Assembly (NCBI RefSeq): GCF_003664035.1
Contig: NZ_RCCK01000012.1
Coordinates: 372,001 to 436,000, forward strand
Direction of reading: 5' to 3'
DNA: 64,000 nucleotides
Source: Pedobacter alluvionis
GTDB taxonomy: Bacteria > Bacteroidota > Bacteroidia > Sphingobacteriales > Sphingobacteriaceae
Part shown: positions 53,060 through 61,586 of the stretch, in pieces
Position numbering within the stretch: position 1 is the stretch's first letter
Layout: each line of letters opens with the position of its first letter
Notes under the pieces: generated by a model
The model's input: the letters and a program-made list of their open reading frames with translations, nothing else
The model's database searches: none
What the model was told of the DNA's origin: nothing
Program-made: the position numbers and the translations under genes

Positions 53060-53090
53060 GATAAGTCAAGTTTTAAAAACTTGACTTATC
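53060..53090. repeat. 31-bp near-perfect palindrome
   Basis: Two 15-base arms, GATAAGTCAAGTTTT and AAAACTTGACTTATC, with a single central A. Could extrude as a cruciform or act as a bidirectional terminator for the convergent genes on each side. Confidence 0.85.
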
Positions 53091-53170
53091 TTGTTTTAAG
53101 CCAACACTTTATCTGCACGGAAATTATCATAAAATATAACGCAACACACCAACCATTATTAGTAATCAGA

Positions 53171-53887
53171 TTAAAACTTTTTCCCTTTTAAAACCCTGAT
53201 TTCTGATCCTTCTGCAAGAATTACAGAATCGGGAGTGGCATTATTTAAGAAAGCAAAATCCTCACCATAATTAATTCCAAAATCAACATTGATCTTATAG
53301 TCTTTGATAGGATATGCTTGCCAGCGCGGATGTTCAACTCCATATTCAGAGGTTTTGTTTACACCGATTTTGGTATAACCCCAATAATGTTCTGTAATAA
53401 ATTCTTCTTCGCTACCAGCCAGAATATCTTCAGCTTTTGATGTAGCAGTAACCGCAAAACTATTCCAATTTCTGTTTTTCCAGGAATACGCTACTTCCAA
53501 TTGATCTTTTTGTTCAGCCCAAAGGTGTTTCATGGCCAGTGTCTGATAGTTTTCTTTATAAAGGGTATTGGCTACAAAAGTGATAGCAGGTTTTGGGACA
53601 AATTCCTTAATAAATACAACGCCCCGTTTCCAAATGCCGCCGTCTTTAAATTTGACGTAGAACCTCAGGTTAACTTCTTCAAAATTAGTATGAAAAGGGA
53701 TATTAAAACCGCGCAATTTTACATCCATAAACATAAATCCCACTAAACTCACGTAATATTTGCCCTGCCAATCATCCAGTATGGTATGCGGAGGCAGGTA
53801 TTTCGAAAGTATTTCTTTATCTACGGCATACTGGGCCATAGCTAGTTTGCGCCATTCAGCAGTGAGAAATACTTTCGGATTATTCAA
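53171..53887 (-). CDS. DUF2071 (YqjF-like) protein
   Basis: 238 residues. PHTILDDWQGKYYVSLVGFMF, then GFNIPFHTNFEEVNLRFYVK, then VVFIKEFVPKPAI and HPRWQAYPI match the YqjF/DUF2071 family. Begins three bases after the kdsA stop, so probably co-transcribed with it. Function unknown. Confidence 0.8.
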   Translation of the reverse strand: MNNPKVFLTAEWRKLAMAQYAVDKEILSKYLPPHTILDDWQGKYYVSLVGFMFMDVKLRGFNIPFHTNFEEVNLRFYVKFKDGGIWKRGVVFIKEFVPKPAITFVANTLYKENYQTLAMKHLWAEQKDQLEVAYSWKNRNWNSFAVTATSKAEDILAGSEEEFITEHYWGYTKIGVNKTSEYGVEHPRWQAYPIKDYKINVDFGINYGEDFAFLNNATPDSVILAEGSEIRVLKGKKF

Positions 53888-53890
53888 AAT

Positions 53891-54703
53891 TTATAGTATG
53901 GCTTGTCTGATTCTGATCAGTTTGGTTAAAGTTTCTTCCAGCAGGTCTAAATGAAGCATATTTGCTCCGTCTGATTTTGCATTTGCAGGATCAGGATGCG
54001 TTTCGATAAATAAACCATCTGCACCAACTGCAATTGCCGCTTTGGCAATGGTTGATATCAACTCTGGTTTGCCCCCCGTTACACCGCTACTTTGATTGGG
54101 TTGCTGTAACGAATGTGTACAATCCATTACTACAGGAACGCCAAAACTTTGCATTTCGGGTAATCCACGGTAATCAACTATCAGGTCCTGATAACCAAAA
54201 GTATTACCTCTGTCAGTTAAGATTACTTTATTGTTGCCAGCTTCTTTTACTTTTTCTACTGCAAATTTCATTGAACCTGCTGAAAGGAATTGGCCCTTTT
54301 TAACGTTAACTACTTTCCCGGTTTCTGCAGCAGCGATTAATAAATCGGTTTGGCGGCATAAAAACGCGGGGATCTGCAATACATCTACATAAGCAGCGGC
54401 CATAGCCGCCTCAGCACTTTCATGGATATCGGTAACAGTTGGAACACCAAATTCTCTACCAATTCTTTCTAAAATGCGCAATGCCTTTTCATCACCAATA
54501 CCTGTAAAAGAACTTCCTTTACTTCTGTTCGCCTTGCGGTACGAACCCTTAAAAATATATGGGATCTGCAGTTTATCGGTAATCGTAATAATCTTTTCGG
54601 CAATTCTCATGGCAATATCCTCGCCTTCAATGGCACATGGTCCCGCCATTAAAAAGAAATTTCCCGAATCTGTATTTTTTAATTTATCTAAATAGTTTAA
54701 CAT
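53891..54703 (-). CDS. kdsA: Kdo-8-phosphate synthase
   Basis: 270 residues. Joins phosphoenolpyruvate and arabinose 5-phosphate to make Kdo-8-phosphate for lipid A-core. FFLMAGPCAIEGED, GSYRKANRSKGSSFTG, VLQIPAFLCRQTDLL, ILTDRGNTFGYQDLIVDYRGLP and THPDPANAKSDGANML are in the family positions. The Cys in AFLCRQ together with the absence of the metal Cys fits the metal-independent class, or the class could be the other; the call does not depend on it. The partner kdsD lies about 2.4 kb away beyond recQ. Confidence 0.95.
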   Translation of the reverse strand: MLNYLDKLKNTDSGNFFLMAGPCAIEGEDIAMRIAEKIITITDKLQIPYIFKGSYRKANRSKGSSFTGIGDEKALRILERIGREFGVPTVTDIHESAEAAMAAAYVDVLQIPAFLCRQTDLLIAAAETGKVVNVKKGQFLSAGSMKFAVEKVKEAGNNKVILTDRGNTFGYQDLIVDYRGLPEMQSFGVPVVMDCTHSLQQPNQSSGVTGGKPELISTIAKAAIAVGADGLFIETHPDPANAKSDGANMLHLDLLEETLTKLIRIRQAIL

Positions 54704-54770
54704 GTAAAATGTATTATGGAAAATGTATAAACTAAAATCTATAATAGAAAATGGGACGGATAAGCAGATA

Positions 54771-54797
54771 CATCATCCATCTTACCTCTCCCATCTT
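54771..54797. repeat. 27-bp repeat, copy 1
   Basis: CATCATCCATCTTAC, four variable bases, then CCCATCTT. The second copy is at 59209-59235 with two mismatches out of 27. Both lie in spacers next to surface-glycan genes (kdsA and manC). Confidence 0.7.
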
Positions 54798-54807
54798 CCA
54801 TCAATCT

Positions 54808-56997
54808 CTAGTTTCCTAATTCTGACATGAATTTAATCCGCATCAATTGAATTTCTTCTCGGGTATAATCGGTTTCGCCCAATTCATTAAGTGCTTCGTC
54901 AATAGAATCGCTTTCAGCTGCCCTGAAATAATCAAAAACTTCATCCTGTCTGTCATCATCAATTACTTCATCAATGAAATAGTTAAGGTTAAGTTTAGTG
55001 CCAGAGTTTACAATCGATTCTACTTCTTTCAGGATTTCTTCGTAAGTAATGCCTTTCGAATCAGCAATGTCTTCCAAACCGATCTGTCTGTCTATATTCT
55101 GAATGATTGAAACTTTCATTTGCGATTTATTGGCCTGAGTTTTAATAATCAGATCAATAGGACGTTCGATATCATTATCCTCGACATATTTTTTGATCAA
55201 TTCGATAAAAGGTGTCCCGAATTTCATCGCTTTACCTGAACCTACACCAGAAATCTGGCGAAGCTCTTCCATGGTAATTGGGTAATGTGTACACATTTCC
55301 TCTAACGATGGATCTTGAAAAACGACAAATGGAGGAACACTTTTTTGCTTCGCAATTTTTTTACGCAGCTCTTTAAGTAAAGATAAAAGATGGGTATCTA
55401 AAGCTCCGGTGCCATGTTTTACCTCATCCTCATCATCGTCAGCACCGTTCTCTATTGGTTCATTCAGTATGAATTTAAGGCTATAAGGATTAACAATAAA
55501 ATCTCTCCCTTGCTTTGTTAACTTTAATAAACCATAATTATCAATATCCTTAAACAGGTAATTGTTTAAAACAGCCTGGCGGATAATTGATTTCCACATC
55601 AACTCACCTTCTTCTTTGCCAATTCCAAATTCAGGAACTTTACTATGCTCATAAGCAATGGTTTGCGCCGTTTCTAATCCTAAGAAAACGTTTAGCAAGT
55701 GTGCATCGTCGAATTTCTCTCCCGATTTCTCAATAAACTTCAATACGGTAGATAACTGGCTTTCAGCATCAAATTGTTTTTTAGGCTTTTTGCAGTTATC
55801 ACACATGCAGTTACAGCCTGTTTCGTTAAAGTTTTCGCCAAAATAATGAAGGATCTGCTTACGGCGGCAAACGCCTGATTCTGCATAATCAATCACTTCC
55901 TTTAATATTTGTGTACCAATTTCTCTTTCCGAAACCGGCTTATCTTTCATAAACTTAGCCAGCTTATCTACATCTTTTTGAGAGTAGAAAGCAATGCACA
56001 CGCCTTCGCCGCCATCACGTCCGGCCCTGCCAGTTTCCTGATAATAGCCCTCCATACTTTTAGGCACATCGTGGTGAATTACAAAGCGAACATCAGGTTT
56101 ATCGATCCCCATACCAAAAGCGATGGTTGCCACAATCACCTCGGCATCTTCCATCAAAAATTTATCCTGTGTTTCAGCCCGTACTTTTGGATCTAAACCA
56201 GCATGATAAGGCAAAGCACTGATTCCGTTGAGGTTTAAAGCTTCTGCCACCTCTTCCACCTTTTTTCGGCTGAGGCAATAAATAATCCCCGATTTACCCG
56301 GATTAGATTTGATGTATTTAATAATCTCTTTGGTAATGTCTCTCTTAGGGCGGATTTCATAAAATAAGTTCGGCCTGTTAAATGATGATTTAAACAACGT
56401 TGCCTCCATCATTCCAAGATTCTTCATAATATCCTGTTGAACCTTGGGAGTAGCAGTAGCAGTTAGTGCAATAATTGGAATATTATTTCCTAATCCAGCG
56501 ATAACCTGTTTAATTTTACGGTATTCTGGTCTGAAATCGTGTCCCCATTCAGAGATACAATGCGCTTCATCAACAGCAACGAAAGAAATTTTAATCAGAT
56601 TTAAAAATTCAATATTGTCTTGCTTCGCCAGAGATTCGGGCGCAACATACAATAATTTAGTCTGCCCGCTTAAGAGGTCAGATTTAACTTGAGTAATTTC
56701 AGATTTGTTTAAGGATGAATTAAGAAAGTGTGCAATACTGTCATTTCCACCGAAAGCCCTTAACTGGTCTACCTGGTTTTTCATCAATGCGATTAGTGGA
56801 GAGATCACAATTGCTGTTCCCTCGCTCATTAAAGCGGGTAACTGATAGCAAATAGACTTCCCTCCGCCTGTAGGCATAATAACAAAAGTATTGTTGCCCT
56901 CTAAAATATTGGTAATGATCGACTCCTGATCACCCTTGAAATTATCAAACCCGAAGAAATTTTGCAGGTTATCAAATAACGACTTTTTCACGTCCAT
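54808..56997 (-). CDS. recQ: ATP-dependent DNA helicase RecQ
   Basis: About 729 residues. Walker A MPTGGGKSICYQLPALM, motif II DEAHCISEWGHDFRPEYR, motif VI QETGRAGRDG, zinc cysteines CRRKQILHYFGE-CNCMCDNC, then RQC winged helix and an HRDC domain (LRKKIAKQKSVPPFVVFQDPSLEEM), as in full-length RecQ. The start is taken at MDVKKSLFDNL (56997); 13 codons upstream are open to 57036 without family similarity. Divergent from kdsD. Confidence 0.94.
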   Translation of the reverse strand: MDVKKSLFDNLQNFFGFDNFKGDQESIITNILEGNNTFVIMPTGGGKSICYQLPALMSEGTAIVISPLIALMKNQVDQLRAFGGNDSIAHFLNSSLNKSEITQVKSDLLSGQTKLLYVAPESLAKQDNIEFLNLIKISFVAVDEAHCISEWGHDFRPEYRKIKQVIAGLGNNIPIIALTATATPKVQQDIMKNLGMMEATLFKSSFNRPNLFYEIRPKRDITKEIIKYIKSNPGKSGIIYCLSRKKVEEVAEALNLNGISALPYHAGLDPKVRAETQDKFLMEDAEVIVATIAFGMGIDKPDVRFVIHHDVPKSMEGYYQETGRAGRDGGEGVCIAFYSQKDVDKLAKFMKDKPVSEREIGTQILKEVIDYAESGVCRRKQILHYFGENFNETGCNCMCDNCKKPKKQFDAESQLSTVLKFIEKSGEKFDDAHLLNVFLGLETAQTIAYEHSKVPEFGIGKEEGELMWKSIIRQAVLNNYLFKDIDNYGLLKLTKQGRDFIVNPYSLKFILNEPIENGADDDEDEVKHGTGALDTHLLSLLKELRKKIAKQKSVPPFVVFQDPSLEEMCTHYPITMEELRQISGVGSGKAMKFGTPFIELIKKYVEDNDIERPIDLIIKTQANKSQMKVSIIQNIDRQIGLEDIADSKGITYEEILKEVESIVNSGTKLNLNYFIDEVIDDDRQDEVFDYFRAAESDSIDEALNELGETDYTREEIQLMRIKFMSELGN

Positions 56998-57088
56998 TTT
57001 GTGTAATAAAATATGCGATGCTATTTTTGTATCCAAAATAACATAATTTTACAAGAATTTCAAGTATTAACAAACAATTATTTTCTCT

Positions 57089-58057
57089 TTGAAAAGTAAA
57101 AAATCAATAATCCAATCAGCTATAAGCACATTAGAGCTTGAAGCAGCAGCAATATTAAATGTTGCTAAGAACATAAACGCTGATTTTGAAAAGGTCGTAT
57201 CAAGCATCTTACATAGTAAAGGACGGGTAATTGTTACAGGTATAGGAAAAAGTGCAATCATTGCTCAAAAAATGGTGGCCACTTTTAATTCAACTGGTAC
57301 ACCTGCTATTTTCATGCATGCTGCTGATGCTATTCATGGCGACTTAGGAATGATCCAGCTTGATGATATTGTAATTTGCCTGTCTAAAAGTGGAAATACG
57401 CCAGAAATAAAAGTGCTTACACCTTTGTTAAAAGCAGCTGGCAATCTGCTGATCGGGATGGTTGGAGAATTGAATTCTTTTTTAGCTGAGCAAGCCGATC
57501 TGGTTTTAAATACTTCTTTCGAAAAAGAAGCTTGTCCACATAATTTGGCGCCCACTACCAGTACAACGGCTCAATTGGCGTTAGGCGATGCTTTAGCGAT
57601 CTGTTTATTGGAATGCCGGGATTTTAACGAATCAGATTTTGCAAAGTATCACCCGGGAGGATCTCTGGGAAAAAAATTATATTTAAAAGCCAGGGATCTT
57701 GCCTTATCAAACGAAAAACCCTCCATACATCCATCAGCTCCGGTTAAAGATGTGTTAATAGAAATTAGTAAAAACCGTTTAGGTGCTGTTGTTGTTGTTG
57801 ATAACGATGAGAACGTGCTAGGCATTATTACCGATGGTGATATCAGGAGGATGTTAGAAAATAACAATTCTATTGCAAACCTAAAAGCCGAAGATATAAT
57901 GGGCAAAACACCAAAGAGCATACAATTCGATGCTTTAGCGGTTGATGCATTAGCTATTATTAAGCAAAATAACATCACACAATTGTTAGTTCTGGAACAA
58001 AATACTTACTTTGGCATCATCCATTTACACGATCTCCTCAACGAAGGAATAGTGTAG
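57089..58057 (+). CDS. kdsD: Arabinose-5-phosphate isomerase
   Basis: 322 residues. SIS domain (about 35-180, GIGKSAIIAQKMVATFNSTGTPA, HGDLGMI, CLSKSGNTPEI) followed by two CBS domains (about 205-320, with GIITDGDIRRML). Makes arabinose 5-phosphate for KdsA. The frame is open back to a stop at 57068 without any ATG, so the start is TTG at 57089. It begins 15 bases before manC and is divergent from recQ. Confidence 0.94.
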   Translation: MKSKKSIIQSAISTLELEAAAILNVAKNINADFEKVVSSILHSKGRVIVTGIGKSAIIAQKMVATFNSTGTPAIFMHAADAIHGDLGMIQLDDIVICLSKSGNTPEIKVLTPLLKAAGNLLIGMVGELNSFLAEQADLVLNTSFEKEACPHNLAPTTSTTAQLALGDALAICLLECRDFNESDFAKYHPGGSLGKKLYLKARDLALSNEKPSIHPSAPVKDVLIEISKNRLGAVVVVDNDENVLGIITDGDIRRMLENNNSIANLKAEDIMGKTPKSIQFDALAVDALAIIKQNNITQLLVLEQNTYFGIIHLHDLLNEGIV

Positions 58058-58072
58058 TTTTTAAAATAAAAA

Positions 58073-59164
58073 ATGAATAAAGATTATTATGCATTAATTA
58101 TGGCTGGCGGTGTGGGAAGTCGCTTTTGGCCAGTAAGTAGAACAGAATATCCAAAACAGTTTATCGATTTTTTCGGTGTTGGAAAAACCCTGATTCAAAG
58201 CACTTACGAAAGATTTCTAAACATCTGTCCTCCTGAAAATATATTTATCGTTACCAACGAAATTTATGCAGATTTAATTAAAGAGCAATTACCTCAATTA
58301 TCAGATAACCAGATTTTGGCGGAACCTTTAATGAGAAATACAGCCCCTTGTGTTGCTTATGGAAGTTTAAAAATTGCCGAGTTAAATCCGAATGCAACTA
58401 TTGTGGTTGCCCCATCAGATCATACCATTGCGAATATTGATGGATTTATAGCATCTATTGAGCAATCTCTAGAAGCTGCATCAAAAAATGATTGTTTGAT
58501 CACATTGGGTATTAAACCAAATCGCCCGGATACAGGTTATGGTTATATTCAGCACACTGATTATGTCCTCAATACTGATACCGATCTGCATAAAGTTAAA
58601 ACCTTTACCGAGAAGCCAAATTTAGAACTGGCAAAATCATTTTTGCAGAGCGGCGATTTCTTGTGGAATGCCGGGATCTTTATCTGGTCGGCTAAGGCCA
58701 TACTAAATGCTTTCGAGAAACACCTCCCAGACATGTATGAAATATTTAATATTGGCAGGTCTGAATTGAATAAAGCTGGTGAAAAAGAATTTATAAATAA
58801 CGCTTATTTCCAATGCACCAATATTTCGATAGATTTCGGAATTATGGAAAAAGCAGAAAATGTTTATGTGCTTCCGTCTGATTTCGGCTGGTCTGATTTA
58901 GGAACCTGGGCCTCAATTTATGAAATGGCTGATAAAGATTATGTGGGTAATGCCGTTATTCCTTCAGATCAGGTTCTGATGTTCGATTCATCGAACTGTA
59001 TGGTGAATGTTCCAAAAGATAAACTGGTTATCCTACAAGGACTGCATGATTACATCGTGGTTGAAAACAACAATATGCTCATGATTTGCCCAAGAAACGA
59101 AGAGCAAAGGGTTAAAGAGTTTGTAGCAGAGGTAAAATCCAGATTTGGAACTAAATTCATTTAA
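58073..59164 (+). CDS. manC: Mannose-1-phosphate guanylyltransferase
   Basis: 363 residues, the short form without the C-terminal isomerase domain. ALIMAGGVGSRFWPVSRTEYPKQF is the GTP-binding loop, VVAPSDHTI and FTEKPN follow, and GDFLWNAGIFIW is in the substrate site. Makes GDP-mannose for surface glycans. Begins 15 bases after kdsD stop in the same operon, so it links Kdo and mannose precursors. Confidence 0.94.
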   Translation: MNKDYYALIMAGGVGSRFWPVSRTEYPKQFIDFFGVGKTLIQSTYERFLNICPPENIFIVTNEIYADLIKEQLPQLSDNQILAEPLMRNTAPCVAYGSLKIAELNPNATIVVAPSDHTIANIDGFIASIEQSLEAASKNDCLITLGIKPNRPDTGYGYIQHTDYVLNTDTDLHKVKTFTEKPNLELAKSFLQSGDFLWNAGIFIWSAKAILNAFEKHLPDMYEIFNIGRSELNKAGEKEFINNAYFQCTNISIDFGIMEKAENVYVLPSDFGWSDLGTWASIYEMADKDYVGNAVIPSDQVLMFDSSNCMVNVPKDKLVILQGLHDYIVVENNNMLMICPRNEEQRVKEFVAEVKSRFGTKFI

Positions 59165-59179
59165 TAAATAATAGGAGTT

Positions 59180-59235
59180 GTAAGATGGATGGTGCTGAGC
59201 AGTTTCCGCATCATCCATCTTACATTTCCCATCTT
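59180..59235. repeat. Hairpin plus copy 2 of the 27-bp repeat
   Basis: GTAAGATGGATGGTG (59180-59194) pairs with CATCATCCATCTTAC (59209-59223) with one G-T wobble over a 14-base loop. It starts 15 bases after manC stop and may act as its terminator, although there is no T-run. Confidence 0.7.
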
Positions 59236-59512
59236 ATCCTATTGTAGATAGCTTCTGAAACAAGTTAATTGTTGTCCGGTTAAATCTAAACCAATTTACA
59301 GAAACGCTACTATTAAGCTAAAAGCACCGTTTAATATCGCATTTGAAAAGGTAAGCCACCTGTTTTCCCATTTTAAAAATTCTTATCAAAATCCGGATGT
59401 CCGATTAAAACTATTCATTTATTGAAGTTTGAAAGACGTTTATAAATTGATAGTGATTTCGCGTAGCATCCTGTCTGTTAGGTTTTAAAATTCACCATGG
59501 ATATTAGAATTA
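59236..59512. other. Spacer upstream of the sigma-factor gene
   Basis: No convincing gene. A frame of about 55 codons (59250-59425) reads NIAFEKVSHLFSHFKNSYQNP, which recalls the last helix-turn-helix of AraC-type regulators with a deletion, but this is too weak to call. Confidence 0.4.
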
Positions 59513-59543
59513 TTGCTTGAAACGGTATTTATTGTTACTTTTG
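59513..59543 (+). promoter_or_regulatory. Promoter of the ECF sigma-factor gene
   Basis: TTG at 59513-59515 and TACTTTTG at 59536-59543, with 20 bases between them. Both the -7 consensus TAnnTTTG and the spacing fit the Bacteroidota primary-sigma promoter. Start of transcription should fall near 59550. Confidence 0.7.
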
Positions 59544-59580
59544 AATATGACAGCATTTATTTGTGAATATGACAGCATTC
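59542..59580 (+). repeat. 22-bp tandem duplication at the start codon
   Basis: TGAATATGACAGCATTT at 59542 and TGAATATGACAGCATTC at 59564 are 22 bases apart. The first copy has an ATG out of frame with the second. Confidence 0.8.
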
Positions 59581-60144
59581 GCTCCTGAAAGTGATGACGA
59601 TCTTTTAAATGCTTTCCATTCAGGAAATAAAGAGGCCTTCGAAATCATTTACGACCGTTACTGGCTGCTGCTTATTCGCCATGCCAACCACATGCTGAAT
59701 GATGAAGAAGAAGCAAAAGATGTGGTCCAGGAAGTGTTCACCGCCTTGTGGTCAAGATCTGACAGCCTTCCCTCCTATCCCAATTTAGCAGCTTTCCTCT
59801 ATGCAGTTACGCGTAACAGGATTTTAAACCGCCTGAAACATTTTAAGATAGAAGCTAAATATTTAGCACAGGTAGAGCATATTATTCAGCACCCTTCGCA
59901 AATGCCTGACAGCAGAGTGCGGGAACAGGACCTTAAACGTGTGATTGAAGAGGGATTAAACAGCCTGCCACCAAAAATGCGCGAAGTGTTTGAATTGAGC
60001 AGGAAACAGCATAAAACACATAAAGAAATTGCCGAACAATTAAACATCTCTGATAAAACCGTAAAAAAGCAAATAAATAATGCTTTGCGCATCCTGAAAA
60101 GTAAAATGGGTGATTCATTTAATATTTTCTTAACTTTTTTTTAA
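59569..60144 (+). CDS. ECF-type RNA polymerase sigma factor
   Basis: About 191 residues from the ATG at 59569 (a GTG two codons earlier is also possible). Region 2 (about 25-90): FEIIYDRYWLLLIRHANHML, DVVQEVFTALW. Region 4 (about 125-180): SLPPKMREVFELSRKQHKTHKEIAEQLNISDKTVKKQINNALRIL. No region 3 and no N-terminal extension, as in FecI-like factors of Bacteroidota. Followed 69 bases later by a FecR anti-sigma gene and then a TonB receptor with an STN domain, the usual cell-surface signalling set. Confidence 0.93.
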   Translation: MTAFAPESDDDLLNAFHSGNKEAFEIIYDRYWLLLIRHANHMLNDEEEAKDVVQEVFTALWSRSDSLPSYPNLAAFLYAVTRNRILNRLKHFKIEAKYLAQVEHIIQHPSQMPDSRVREQDLKRVIEEGLNSLPPKMREVFELSRKQHKTHKEIAEQLNISDKTVKKQINNALRILKSKMGDSFNIFLTFF

Positions 60145-60213
60145 TCCTATCTACTACCAACACCTTCTTTAGTTGTTATCACTGTAATTAGCCACAGTAA
60201 GCGCAAATAAAGG

Positions 60214-61368
60214 ATGGAAAATCATCAGAATGAGCACAATAATTTACTTAAAAAGTATCAACTGGGAATTTGTACACCAGAAGAGAAAGAAATTGTTGAA
60301 TATTTATATATTTTTTCGGCCAATTCTGAAAAAAAAGACGAAAAACTTATTGAAGATGGCCCGCTTCGCAATGAGATCTGGAGAAGAGTGCTGTCTGTTA
60401 ATGGCATAAAAGATTTTGAGAAACAAAATACGGTGCCATCTCCACAAATACAAAGACCCACCCTATGGAAAAAAATATCCATTGCGGCAGCATTATGTAT
60501 CGCCGTTGGTACTGCAATTTTTTATGTAGTAAAAACGCAGCCGAAGCAGCAACAGGTAGTTTATACCAAAGATATTGGCCCAGGAAAAAATAACGCGACA
60601 CTTACACTCCCTGATGGGAAAATCATCATACTTTCTGATGCCCGTACTGGTGAATTGGCAAAAGAACAAGGGGTGCTTATCCGCAAAACCAGCGACGGGC
60701 AAATTGTGTACGAAGTAGTTGACCGGGGTATAGCCAGTAACAATCAAATCAATACCCTGTCTACTTTACGCGGACAAAATTATGAAGTGCGTTTGCCGGA
60801 TGGAACCAAAGTGATCCTAAATGCGGCTTCTTCTATCAAATATCCTTCATCCTTCCTTGGGGCACTCAACCGTAAAGTAGAGTTAACAGGGGAAGCATAT
60901 TTTGAGGTAGCAAAAGATAAAGTCCATCCATTTCTTGTATCCAGTAAAGGACAAACGGTGGAAGTATTGGGTACCCACTTTAATATTTCGGCCTATCCCG
61001 ATGATAATCTTTCTAAAACTACACTCCTGGAAGGAAGCGTAAAAATCAACAACCAGTTACTAAAGCCCAGTCAGCAGTTTATACGCTCGGCCACAACAGA
61101 ACAGATCGTAGCTGTGAACCCTGATGAGGCCGTTGCCTGGACACAGGGCTACTTTATGTTCAATGATGAACCCCTGGAAAATATTCTGTCAAGAATTGCC
61201 CGATGGTACAATGTGGAAATCATTTATAAAAACCAGGAGATTAAGAAAAAGAAGTTCCTTGGTAGTATAACCAAGTACGACCAGCTCTCTAAAACCTTGA
61301 ACCTTCTGGCCAAGACCAAAGATGTATCATTCGAAATTACCGGAAATAAGGTTTTCGTTGATCATTAA
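60214..61368 (+). CDS. FecR-family anti-sigma factor
   Basis: 384 residues. A cytoplasmic N-terminal part (about 1-85), one transmembrane helix (about 88-108, ISIAAALCIAVGTAIFYVV), a periplasmic FecR domain (about 115-290, LSTLRGQNYEVRLPDGTKVILNAASSIKYP, GEAYFEVAKD) and a C-terminal DUF4974 (about 310-384, FMFNDEPLENILSRIARWYNVEI). It should hold the sigma factor encoded upstream until the receptor signals. Confidence 0.94.
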   Translation: MENHQNEHNNLLKKYQLGICTPEEKEIVEYLYIFSANSEKKDEKLIEDGPLRNEIWRRVLSVNGIKDFEKQNTVPSPQIQRPTLWKKISIAAALCIAVGTAIFYVVKTQPKQQQVVYTKDIGPGKNNATLTLPDGKIIILSDARTGELAKEQGVLIRKTSDGQIVYEVVDRGIASNNQINTLSTLRGQNYEVRLPDGTKVILNAASSIKYPSSFLGALNRKVELTGEAYFEVAKDKVHPFLVSSKGQTVEVLGTHFNISAYPDDNLSKTTLLEGSVKINNQLLKPSQQFIRSATTEQIVAVNPDEAVAWTQGYFMFNDEPLENILSRIARWYNVEIIYKNQEIKKKKFLGSITKYDQLSKTLNLLAKTKDVSFEITGNKVFVDH

Positions 61369-61498
61369 AAGGCTAACAATATCACTAATCAACTAATCAC
61401 TCAACCAAACCAACCAACATGAACAACCGCCATCACGATCCTTAGGAAGGAACCGACGAAAAGGGTTTTTAGCATATTGATCTTTCAAAAACAAAATA

Positions 61499-61524
61499 GC
61501 CAAGGATGGTGGAACATCCCTGGC
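61499..61524 (+). promoter_or_regulatory. Hairpin in the receptor leader
   Basis: GCCAAGGATG (61499-61508) pairs with CATCCCTGGC (61515-61524) with one mismatch. It lies 63 bases before the receptor start, after an 8-codon micro-frame MNNRHHDP (61419-61445). Such a hairpin between FecR and SusC genes could be an RNA-level control site. Confidence 0.4.
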
Positions 61525-61586
61525 CGTGTTTTGCTAAAACCTAATCTTATCAGGTAATGAATCAATTCAATTTTAACAGATATCAA

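Noticed and set aside
59250..59425. Possible AraC-type HTH remnant
   Set aside because: About 20 residues look like a deleted AraC C-terminal helix, but nothing else of the protein is present.
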